Source: Phytophthora quininea
Lineage: Eukaryota > Oomycota > Peronosporomycetes > Peronosporales > Peronosporaceae
Direction: 5' to 3'
Length of the DNA: 64,000 nucleotides
Assembly: GCA_011947345.1 (NCBI GenBank)
Contig: JAAVTG010000649.1
Coordinates: forward strand, 62,001-126,000
Below the pieces are notes generated by a model. The model saw nothing but the letters and a program-made list of their open reading frames with translations. It was not told the origin of the DNA and did no database searches. Both the position numbers and the translations under genes were made by a program. This document shows, piece by piece, positions 31,054 to 40,516 of the stretch (position 1 is the stretch's first letter; each line of letters starts with the position of its first letter).

Positions 31054-31098
31054 TGGCTTTGTAGAAAAACTCATTCAGTCGTAGAAATTGGTCTGAAT

Positions 31099-32085
31099 AT
31101 GGCTGTGGCGACAGCGCCTTGCCCCAAGTGCAGCAAGGTGCTGTCCAAGTCAAACATGGCGAAGCACAAGCAGCGTTGCGGGAAGAAGAAGCCCCCAAGA
31201 CGCGCAAGGTCATCAACCGCGACGCCTACGCTCGCAACAAGGACGCCATCCTCGCCAAGCGACGCGAACAGCGTGTGTATGAGCGCTATCGGCGTCTCGA
31301 AAATAAGTCAAATTGTCTTTAAAGTGAGGTGTCGGTATTTTATTTATTTTACATGTTATGAACTTGTAGTGGCGAGAGAAAATCTGGCAGAGCTCAAGAA
31401 AAAGCTGCTTGAGGTGACCCCGACAAAGGAAAGGGCGTGGTTGCCTGAAGATGAAAACAGCCCGTTGTACGGCGTTAGTCAAGCCCCTAATCTGTATGCC
31501 TACTTTTTGGCTACTGTTCGCGACAAATGCAAGGCTAAGCATGGAAGAGGGCCTATGATGGTTGAGTTTCGAAAGTTCTACAAAGAGGCGATGTTGGTTC
31601 TTCACCCAGACAAGGTCTCTTCTCTCAAGAACAAGTTTGGGAAACGTCTGAACGACATTCAAGGCTACGCTCTGATTACTGCGAAGGCTTTCGGCGAGAT
31701 CAAGAACGACCTCGAGGCAGACGTGGACGAAATTCCGGACGATGAAGCTGCAGCGATGTCTGATATCAACCTCCAGCGCGCGGAGCGAGAACTTCAGCAG
31801 CGCAGATACCAGCACGATCGAGCTAAAATGAAAGCCCAAAGGATGCAGGCCGGTCTCAGCATCAAGCGCAAAGCTGTGGAGAAGTATCTCGCCTCGCGTA
31901 CACTCCATCAGGAAAACTACCAGAAGCGAAAGGAAGAAGCCCAAGAGCAACGCGCCAAGGAAATCGAGAAGCTGGAGAAGATTATCGACGTCTTCGAGAA
32001 CAATGGGCCTTGTTCAACGTATGAAGAGTTCAAGGAGACGGAGAAAGAGCGATTCAAGACCGCCACGCAAAAGGGTAAGCAGTAG
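31099..32085 (+). CDS. Zinc-finger and J-like coiled-coil protein, function unknown
   Basis: The N-terminus MAVATAPCPKCSKVLSKSNM then AKHKQRCGKKK is a C2HC-type zinc finger. Restoring one C in the C5 run at 31192-31196 gives KTRKVINRDAYARNKDAILA then KRREQRVYERYRRLEN, a Lys/Arg-rich helix. An intron (donor near 31307, acceptor near 31366) leads to ENLAELKKKLLEVTPTKERA. The middle contains EFRKFYKEAMLVLHPDKV, with an HPD motif and surroundings like the helix II-III loop of a J domain, then ALITAKAFGEIKNDLE. A long charged coiled coil runs to EKERFKTATQKGKQ. About 310 residues. No named family is recognised. It is uncertain whether this is a host gene or cargo of the adjacent Crypton-like unit; its 3' end is 60 bp from the repeat cluster. 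Confidence 0.65.
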   Translation: MAVATAPCPKCSKVLSKSNMAKHKQRCGKKKPPRRARSSTATPTLATRTPSSPSDANSVCMSAIGVSKISQIVFKVRCRYFIYFTCYELVVARENLAELKKKLLEVTPTKERAWLPEDENSPLYGVSQAPNLYAYFLATVRDKCKAKHGRGPMMVEFRKFYKEAMLVLHPDKVSSLKNKFGKRLNDIQGYALITAKAFGEIKNDLEADVDEIPDDEAAAMSDINLQRAERELQQRRYQHDRAKMKAQRMQAGLSIKRKAVEKYLASRTLHQENYQKRKEEAQEQRAKEIEKLEKIIDVFENNGPCSTYEEFKETEKERFKTATQKGKQ

Positions 32086-32144
32086 ACATACAAAAAAACT
32101 AATTTGTATGAAATCTACGAGTTTTTCATTATCGTCGTCTGCAC

Positions 32145-32256
32145 GTTCATACCAAAAGGACGAGTTCATACCAAAAGGACGTGTTCATACCAAACCAGAC
32201 GAGTTCATACCAATGTTGACGATAGCGTTCATACCAGAATGGACGTGTTCATACCA
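32145..32256 (+). repeat. Six-copy 20-bp-periodic repeat, left of the recombinase gene
   Basis: GTTCATACCA occurs at 32145, 32164, 32183, 32203, 32227 and 32247 (spacings 19, 19, 20, 24, 20). Most copies are preceded by GA or GT and followed by AAAGGAC-like sequence. It lies between the stop codon of the zinc-finger/J-like gene and the 3' end of the recombinase gene. Confidence 0.95.
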
Positions 32257-32325
32257 AATGTTATGATTTGTCGATACGAGTCAATACTTGTACGAACTTG
32301 GTGCTAAGTAAAGACACGAATCGTT

Positions 32326-34182
32326 CTACAATTGCGCCGAATAGTCGGGGAGGTGCTTGGTTGGGCGAGTAGCATTGCTGCGGTCTTTACGATCTTTTCT
32401 AATGAAAGAAGCGAGCATGGCAATGGACATAGTGGTTGCGGTCGCAGAAGCTTGGGCACCGGTGTAGTGACTCATATAGTAGTCACGATAAACAGGTATC
32501 ACACGCGCATTCCAGTGCGACTTATCTGTCTCTCCCATTGTTGTCGCGAACAGCGCGACATCTTCTCCAATAAGCTTAGCAACACTGTACCAGCTATGTG
32601 AGATTCCTGCGTTGTCGCGCTCCGACTTCGTCCATTGCGATAGAGGTTTGAACAAATGTAGAGACGTGTCGGGAAGCCACCACATCAAGCTCAGATGAAC
32701 CCAGTCTTGAACAGCTGGAATCTCAGGAGACCGATCATGCTGGATTGACTCTGACGGGGGTGTTTGTAGCGGAGCTGGGTCTACCGGAGGGGTATTGTCT
32801 TGTGTTGTTACACAACTACGGCTTGCAATAAGCTCCTGCATCTGTTCCTTCATCTGGACCATTAAGCTTTCGAGATGACGCAGTCGCTTCACGACAGGAC
32901 CCTCCTCGATATTTCTGCTTGCCTCGTATGGAGCACTGGGACATCCATGCAAATACGCCTTATCTAGAGCCAAACAGTCGGCGAGCTCACTTTCCTCGGA
33001 TTGTATGGTAATGACTAGAAGATATCGGACCAAGGTCTCTGTGGATTCCGATACGCTCCAATCGGCCCACCATTTGATCATTCTCAGGGACCAGCGTCGT
33101 GCAGTTTTTGCGTACATGAAGCGGTACTGGGCACCAGCGCGGCGAAAGGTGTGAGAAGTAAACCAGCAGTTCGACCAGTGTTTCGCCACGTATCCGGGAG
33201 TCTTGTCGCCATAAGCCACCAATCCCCTCACGATGCAATTGAGGAGAGTTATGAACGTTTGTCCAGACATACTTCTCCCCCAACCGACGGCCGTGTTCTC
33301 GCAACCTGTGCCCTGCTCTTTAGCCTTGAGTTTCTACTTACTTATCCCTGTCAGCGCAGGAAACACGAAGTCGTCATCACTCCATTCGTGACCCTTCGTG
33401 TTTGTGGCGTACTCAACCCAATTGCACAAGTGGAGGTACGCATCGATAGCTGCCTCATCTTTAGAGAGATGGTGCATGTTGTAGGCTCTCCCCTCGGCCA
33501 CGGCAGTCTTGCGATTGTATAGCGCATATGTGCCGAATTCGATGGTTTCCGTCGGATTGATCATACTGGGGCGAATTTGACGAATTGACACATGCTTCCA
33601 TTTCAAAGTGAGAACTTCGTTGATGCGACACATCCCATAGAAGGCAAAGGAGGAAACCGCTTTGAACCATACCCGAATTGCTTCGCTGAATCCACACCTT
33701 CCCGCTGGAGAATCAAGAAACGTGTGCAGAACAGTGATCATTTCTAGTGAAATCGGCACCGCTTTAGCCGGAACATATTCTGTCACCTTTCGTTTTCAGT
33801 CCGCCCATGAACTGCCGTACGAAAGGGGCACGGGCGGGGTTTCTATAGCCTTGAAGTTTGCCGACATCGTTTTTCGGACTGTCCACGTGTTCACATCTGT
33901 GCCGTCGCTGTTTTCGTGGGAAGAGAAGAAGCTGGCCACAGCCGACCTAGCCTTTTCCGCTGTTTGAAGCGAGACGGAACTGGATGCTGAAACACTCTGC
34001 AAATACGCCACTAGGACGGCAGGAAGCTCGTGATGACGCTCTTTACGCGGGTCTGGATAACCATTTTCAACGCAGAACTCTGCAAACTTCTTGAAACTTG
34101 CCTCGTAAACTGTCTGTGTGGCCTTCTTAATCACTTGGTTTGCCGTTTGCTGGCCTTCTTTCGCTAGCTCCTGAACACCCAT
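32326..34182 (-). CDS. Crypton-type tyrosine recombinase
   Basis: N-terminal core-binding region (34182-33796): VIKKATQTVYEASFKKFAEF, SLQTAEKARSAVASFFSSHE. The catalytic domain begins in the next frame (33786-33334) with the first Arg in FYGMCRINEVLTLKWKHV and EWSDDDFVFPALTG. The last frame (33270-32326) has the HxxR box in FTSHTFRRAGAQYRFMY and the nucleophile Tyr in SVSESTETLVRYLL, followed by a coiled-coil/Pro-rich tail (HLESLMVQMKEQMQELIA) and LNARVIPVYRDYY-like sequence. This is the R...HxxR...Y set of tyrosine recombinases as found in Crypton DNA transposons, which move by a circular intermediate. Frame changes near 33790 and 33300 need checking: the first could be a base error, the second an error or a very short intron. 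Otherwise it looks recently active. Confidence 0.82.
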
Positions 34183-34247
34183 CTGATCCCAGCGCAGGAA
34201 ATTCTGGAATGGCTACGTGGCAGCTTCGGATATGTGATCATCCCTTT

Positions 34248-34297
34248 TGGTATGAACTCGTCATTTCTTGTATGACCACGTACTTTCTGGTATGACT
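34248..34297 (-). repeat. Three-copy 20-bp-periodic repeat, right of the recombinase gene
   Basis: TGGTATGAAC at 34248, TTGTATGACC at 34268 and TGGTATGACT at 34288 are the reverse complement of the GTTCATACCA motif (two with mismatches). They are spaced exactly 20 bp and lie 66-115 bp upstream of the recombinase start codon. Confidence 0.9.
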
Positions 34298-34504
34298 GCA
34301 CTCGAATACTCTCAAATTTTCTCTGTAGGTGAACTTCAAAAACAATTTCAAAAATGAAAACTCTTTTAGGTGCTAAACTGTAATTGGTCAAATAACAGCA
34401 GAATGTTGTTCGAGAAAGAAGAAGTAGCTTCAGCGGAACCTCCATACAAATTCCAAAGAAGTAGTTGTTGATTCCTCGTACCGAAACAACGCTAAAAGGG
34501 CGCT

Positions 34505-34527
34505 ATTAGGGTTAGGGTAGGTTTAGG
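34505..34527 (+). repeat. Short interstitial telomere-like repeat
   Basis: TTAGGGTTAGGGTAGGTTTAGG-type sequence, about three imperfect units of TTAGGG/TTTAGGG. It may mark a repaired break or be chance. Confidence 0.6.
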
Positions 34528-34574
34528 TCATTTTCAATACAACTCGCGAGATGTCTGAAAAAGAGTCTTCTATT

Positions 34575-34805
34575 CGGATGTTGTTTCAGGAAGAGTAAGC
34601 TCTACTTCTTGCATGCAGTGGCATAGAGCAATGTATTCTGTTTCTGTTGTGGATAAAAAACGGTGTGATGTTTCCGTGATTGTCATGAAATGGGACTACC
34701 ACACATATATGTGATAAATCCTCCAACTGATCGTCTAGTATCAGCGCAATTCGTATAGACCGCGCCTGAGTACGCCATGAGGTAGTGTTTTGACTCGTAT
34801 GACCA
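34575..34805 (-). pseudogene. Copia RNase H fragment
   Basis: On the minus strand GAVYTNCADTRRSVGGFITY then MCGSPIS, and after a frame change TETEYIALCHCMQEVELTLP, match the RNase H/connection end of Ty1-Copia polyproteins (DTRRSxxGY and EAEYIAL motifs). It points toward 34.5 kb, head to head with the Copia gag fragment that begins about 130 bp away. Confidence 0.75.
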
Positions 34806-34925
34806 GCAAGTGTAATGCCTAATTCCGAGCGCCGTTTAAATACTTAAGGCCTCTCTTGACCGCATTCCAGAGAGCTTTTCCTGGTTTTACAAGGAATTGG
34901 CTTACTTCTCTCAGGAAGTAGATCA

Positions 34926-36893
34926 GAGGTGACTACGCAGGGGACTTCGACTCCGACTTCTCCGACGATGAAGAACTCAACCAGGCACTGTCTGGCATGA
35001 AAGACATTGAGGCCGCACTCGATGCACCCGGCGCTCCCAAGGCCCTCGATGCAGAAGACTCCTCATCGAGTGAGTCATCCTCCGACACAAGCTCGGAGGC
35101 TTCCACCGCTGGGAGTGATGGCGATGTGGACATGGGGCAGGGACTCTCCCTCCCGTGATCCAATCCTGCTCCGCCACGAAGCGAGAAGAATACAAGCGGG
35201 CTGAGCTCGAAGAGCTCCGCCTGAATGAGGCTAAGGCGTTCTTGATCAAGACCAACGACGATCAACACGTTCTCATGGTCAAGGAGAAGACCACAGCGTT
35301 TGAGAGTTTTCAGACGCTGTGCGATAAGTATGAAGGTGCTGCCATACATGGCGACCTGTACTACATCCAATCCTACCCCATGACACTTGAGTATGAAGAG
35401 GGAATGGACCTCACAGCTTTCTGTTTTGAGATGGAGAGCGCCATGAAATTTAGTGCTGAGGCCACCAACAGCGTCATGTGCGACAAGCAGAAACTCTCTA
35501 CCTCTATCATTCGCTACCAGATGCGTGGGAGCCTGAGCTGGCTGTCTTGAAAGGGAATCGCAAATGCATCCCATACCAAGACCTCAAGAGGCACATCGAG
35601 ACCAAAGTTCACCATGATTGCGCGAAACCGTTATGTCCTCAAACAAGGAACTCCTGAGTCTGAAGAGACTCGACAGGAAAGGGCCCTACAAGCCACAGCT
35701 CCGGTGTCAACTCCACCGACTACGCCTTCATCTCCTTTAGTGGAGACAGCACTTGTGGTCAAGACATAGTGCACGTATTGCCGCCGGGACAGCCATGACA
35801 CCCTTGACTGCTACACTTTCCAACGTCACCTATACAGTGGCCAAGTCAAGGCGGGCACCGTCCTTCCACAGAATTTCAAGCTGAAGTCGCCTCAACAACA
35901 ACGCCAACACCCTTACTAGGGAAATTCAATGGCAAGCCCCGCTATCAACCTCGGAACAACTTCAGAGGTAACCGTAATGGTAACTGGAATAACAATTCCG
36001 AGAAACTCCAAGGCCGCAACGGATTTTATGGACGTCGAAACAACAGCAACGAAACCAATGACGGTGAGTATGGCATCATTGCCATCACTACCCTAGACTT
36101 GATCAGCCAGTCCAAAACTGTGGGTCTGGCTGCCACGGAGACGGATCATGACCCAGTCTGGACGGTTGACTCTGGATGCACACGTCATGTCACTTCCAAC
36201 TCTCACTGGTGTACCAACCTGGAATCGATCACTGGGAAGTCAATCATCGTCGGTGGAAATCACCAAATTCCGATCAAAGGAACTGGCGACGTGAACATGG
36301 TGGTAAAAGATATCAAGAGAACGGAATGAGTCATCACGCTCAACAACGTGCTTTATGCGCCTGGACTTGAATTTTACGTCCTCTCAGTTCTCCAAGCTGT
36401 TGAAGATAGATTCGATATCAACTTCCCTAATGCCAAGAAGTGCGTTCTGTTCTTCGCCCATCGCATCAAGTTCGAAGCCAAAACGGGCAAGGGCACCAAT
36501 CTTTACCAATACCATACCAACCCGGAAGTTTCCACCTAAGCAGCCCATGTGGCCACGTCAAGTCCGCACGACAACACCGTACTTTAGCATAAGCGAGTGG
36601 CTCATCCTACCTTTCGCATTATGCAGGATCTGGCTAGAGCCAACACTGTCACGGACATGAGCTTGTCAAAATTTGACACCAGCAAGGACTACTTCTGCTC
36701 TTCATGCGTTTACGCTAAAGCTCACCGCAACCCGCTCAATAAACGTACCGTTGAAAGGGCATAATTCCCACTCGAAAAGGTTCACACCATACGGCAGGTC
36801 CCCCACCAACACCAACACTAGCTGGGTGTCAATATTTCTTACCTTTATTGACGATTACTCAAGGTACATGTTTATCTATATCTCAAGACAGCA
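34926..36893 (+). pseudogene. Copia gag-protease-integrase fragment
   Basis: Gag: GDYAGDFDSDFSDDEELNQA, then after a stop/frame change KREEYKRAELEELRLNEAKA, then AFESFQTLCDKYEGAAIHGD (35155-35550). The aspartic protease is at 36099-36329 (PVWTVDSGCTRHVTSNS), then NNVLYAPGLEFYVLSVLQ, a pre-integrase zinc-binding piece (SLSKFDTSKDYFCSSCVYAK near 36660-36720) and the start of the integrase core VSIFLTFIDDYSRYMFIYIS (36830-36890). The sequence stops being recognisable there; reverse transcriptase is absent. Many stops and frameshifts show an old dead copy. No LTR was identified. Confidence 0.8.
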
Positions 36894-38631
36894 GTGATGA
36901 GATGAAAGCGACCCCGTACAGAGAGGCAGCCAGTAGCTTCATGAACATGATGATAAGAACAAGACCTGGGAGGCAACGTAAAATGCTGACACTGAAGATC
37001 TGATTACGATTGGTGATTTGCAATGAGGGATCATTCAAGTGTAGTTGCCAGTTGCGTCGATCATGCGCTTGCCGAACGCCTCGTCGTTCTTGGAGCACTT
37101 TAGGGGCTCCTTCTCACCGCTCCTAGCGAATCTGATCGCTTGTTCGATGTCTTCATGATGAGTTTTGGACGTCTTGGCTGCCAACTCCCACCACCAGTAG
37201 CCGTTCTCTTAGAATAAGTGATTGACATCATGGAAGGATTACCCCGGTTGACCCAAGGATCCTTAAAAGTACCAAGCTCCGTTTGTGGTTCTGTTCAGCG
37301 ACGATACCTCATCGGAGCGCGACTGTGAATTCGGAGGCTCCGACTTGTATGACGTCATCCTGTAGGCATCGAAGGTCGCGGTAGACGAGAAAGATGTAGT
37401 TAGAAAAAAATGTGGCAAAGCTTATTATTATATTGACATGCATTGACATTTTATTATGGTAGAATTCTTGCCATCGTACTGTTTTGCTGGATCTCTGATC
37501 TACAGAGATGTTCTGTTTGTAGATTGTAGCCAAAACTGATGCGCGGTCTACAAGATACGAGGAGATACTGTAGAGCCCTCTCTTGGTAGTCACGATCAGA
37601 ACAGGCATTATAAAAAGCATAGCATCTTTTAATTTTAGTCTGCCTTCTCTGCTTTGGATTCAAGACCACCATAATCCTCTTTCATACATAGTTAACTAGG
37701 GTTTTCTCGATCTTCAGCCATTTTGCCTCCAGCGATACCATATTTCTACCGCAGTATTGCAAGTGAGTTATTGTACTGAATCAAACCGAGAGTTGAGCAA
37801 CCCTACGGTTTCTATATTTTACTATGTTGCTACAATGTCGACTAGCGTTGCTGTCACTAACAAGTAGGGTGACCAAGAGCACCCCAAGGCACTACAAGCC
37901 AGCATACTTTCTACATGCGCCATGCTCTTCAGTATGGCTCTGATCTCAACAGGATGATCATGTGTCTGTCGTGCTTACGAATGTAGTGGAGAAGGCGTTG
38001 CGTGCAACTAAAGCTTTCCTGGGTGTCTTTCCAACGCATTGAAATGAAAACCTCGAAACAGATGACGCACAGTCCGTCAAGTACAGTTCCTTCTCCAGTC
38101 CTGGAGCTCTCAAGGCCTAATTGCGCTACGAGGATGACTAACTTTGGATCGAAATTGCTTCACACACGTAGCTAACAGCAACGCGTTGAAGTTATAAGAT
38201 GCGTGCTCAACCAGTGGACTCTTGAATGTATTCATGTTGATGTCCCGTGTATCTTGTCCAGAGGTACAGCAATTTGATCGCGGTCGACCAAGACCATGCG
38301 GCATTAATCGACAGAAGTGTACCGACGCTATGTTAAACAGAAATACATATGCGCAACGTGTGGGGCTATATTGACGAGACTTTGCGAGGAATTTGCCGAC
38401 TGATAACGACTTATTATCGTCGAGACGGCAGGTCTCGTGGTCAGCAGTCAGTCTACAGTGTTCACGTCAGGAAGCACTCGTTTAAATACCAGTCTATTGC
38501 AACTCCTGATGAATAGATCACGCCTTTGTACGACCCATTTCCTGGGAGGAATCACAAAATTAACCTATTTCACAATTCTCACTTGGCAGACCAGATAAGA
38601 TCCGACCCCAGGTATTCAAGTTGCCGCCTCG
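36894..38631. other. Region without a recognised gene
   Basis: One stretch on the minus strand (about 37197-37029) reads NGYWWWELAAKTSKTHHEDI then EQAIRFARSGEKE and KNDEAFGKRMIDATGNYT, which looks like a real but unidentified protein fragment. Other frames (37309-37672, 38110-38304) show nothing recognisable. Confidence 0.35.
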
Positions 38632-38932
38632 TTGGCGATCATGCGCTCATTTAGCGGTGCATCGGTGAAACAAAGCCGAGAAGAGAAAATGGTGAACGCT
38701 TGCACGAGTAAAGTGCGGGTGGCGGTGGAGTGGTCCTATGAAGAAGTTCGTAAGAATTGGTCACCCCTCAATTTCAAACGTCACGCACGCACCGGACAAC
38801 CCGATCGGTCAAACTTACAGGGTCGATGCTCTCTTGACAAGCTGTGTGACGTGCATTCGTCGTGCAAACAACGTCAGTGATCATTTTGACCTCAATCATC
38901 CAAGTATCGAGTCATATATTCAAGGTCTGTAA
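38632..38932 (+). pseudogene. Harbinger-type transposase C-terminal remnant
   Basis: The frame at 38632 reads ACTSKVRVAVEWSYEEVRKN then WSPLNFKRHAR, and after a frame change PIGQTYRVDALLTSCVTCIR then RANNVSDHFDLNHPSIESYI. This matches the last helix and tail of PIF/Harbinger-like DDE transposases (VRVxVEW...F; NCxTC...F.L.PP). Only the end of the gene is present. Confidence 0.6.
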
Positions 38933-39117
38933 GCTGTAATGAAAGTGGCGGAGGACAGCTTACAAATAATTGCCACTTCTTTTAGACTCCCGCCAGAGCC
39001 AACTGAGCGCTGAAATAAATCATCTACAAATTATATTAACGGCGATATATTAAGCAAAAAGGTAGAAATTACGAATAGCAATATAAATAACATATGTTCA
39101 GAAGTAGAAATTTAAAT

Positions 39118-39638
39118 TTACATAAGAAGTTCTTTTGTCTTCAGTGAAATTCGGTTATTAAAAGAAAAAAATAGAAAAAGCATGTTTCTGCAGTTAATCG
39201 TCAGTAAAGTCAATAACATAGGAATCGAAGGCCTAGTTGCGGGTGGGTGGGTGGGAAGTCCGTGTGCTACTCTGATGAATTTGGTCTCACTCTCAACTTT
39301 GGACTCTGATGCATGAGGCGACTCGTCACAGTTTAGAACGTCTGGCTTGTCGGGAGCTTGGCCGGTGTGCTGTGCAGTGCGCAAAACTTGCACATCCGAT
39401 TCGAGCCGTATAAGGCTCCCCAACAGGAATGGCCCGACCGCTCCATCTCGTCGATTTGACGGCGCAAATCCTCAAATTCTGCCCGAGCGTCGTGGCGTTC
39501 CGATCGAAGCCGCTTGTTCTCGCGGAGAAGCTCTCTGAAGCTGACGTCGGTGTGAGGGTGTGAGGGCGCTTGGTGCTCATGGACGCACAATCGAGAATGG
39601 CGAGTCTTCGCAATTGTCATTAGCTTAACCATAAACAA
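39118..39638 (-). CDS. Hypothetical coiled-coil protein, uncertain
   Basis: A minus-strand frame (39638-39333) contains a basic coiled coil SFRELLRENKRLRSERHDAR then AEFEDLRRQIDEMERSGHSC and a CKFCAL pair of cysteines. A second frame (39423-39118) could continue it. I recognise no family, and it sits among transposon debris, so it may be a fragment. Confidence 0.3.
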
Positions 39639-39639
39639 T

Positions 39640-40516
39640 CGTTTCAGCCTATGTAATTTGTATACAGAACGTACATGAATAATTGTGGACTGCTACTTGA
39701 TACGCCATAAAAAGTCGTGAACGCATCATGTATCAAGTCTCTTGTAATGAGCGTACCACCTAGCGTTATACATCTGTATAGGGAATCTAATACAAACTCC
39801 AAGTACTAGCATATCCTTATTCTGTATTTGAAGCAGACAGCTCTGAAAGAAACTCACACAGTTCAGATAAATTTAAGACCAGACTTGCACGGAAAACCAT
39901 GTAGCTTTGTCCACCAGCCAAATCGTATGGATTTATTTAAAGACCTCTTGTAGGAGGATGAGCTTACCCACTGCACGAGCCACGCTCACAGAACGCGACG
40001 ACAGCTACCTATTCCATCGCTACCGTTTACAGTTGCGATGTGATGATTTGCGATTCCCCGCAAAGCTGTAACAAGTAACTCACGAATTTAAATGTACTTT
40101 TGCTTTGTGGGCTTTCGCCGACCTATACGATGCGTTTTGGCAGCCGTTGTGCTGTCCCAACCCCGACTTTGTGGCACTTCTAACAATCTCTATTTGAAAG
40201 CATATATTACATTTCTGACGAGGAGCGAGGAATATACAATGTCGATGGTACCGTCTAGGGTTGCCATGTCATGGTATGTGTGATTGTAATGCTTTGTGAA
40301 ACTAGCGTGCTTTTCGTCACCATGAAGGTGATAGTATGCTGAGATATGTTCAGGTGGACGATGTTGAAGTACTTTAGATCAATTTGGGTTCTACATGTAT
40401 GTGATATACTATTGTGAAGTCCAAATGAGACAACACATACGAATTTATACTTATCTACCATTTTGATATTTTCGCTAAGAAGGTTTAAACATTTGGCCGA
40501 CCGAATCGGACTTTAG
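39640..40516. other. A/T-rich stretch with no gene seen
   Basis: Only short frames; no domain, repeat or RNA structure I can support. Confidence 0.4.

Larger units (their letters stand above)
29593..31098. other. Region without a recognised gene
   Basis: Short frames occur at 29899-30192, 30371-30672 and 30747-31052, but none has a known domain. A possible short exon MGIQGSATR (29835) ends at a GTAGGT donor. The region holds a perfect 33-bp palindrome (29964-29996) and a duplicated CCAAT-containing repeat just before the next gene. Confidence 0.4.

Noticed and set aside
32145..34297. The flanking repeats as LTRs or ordinary TIRs
   Set aside because: They are short spaced motifs, unequal in number (six versus three), not contiguous terminal repeats, and the gene is a tyrosine recombinase.
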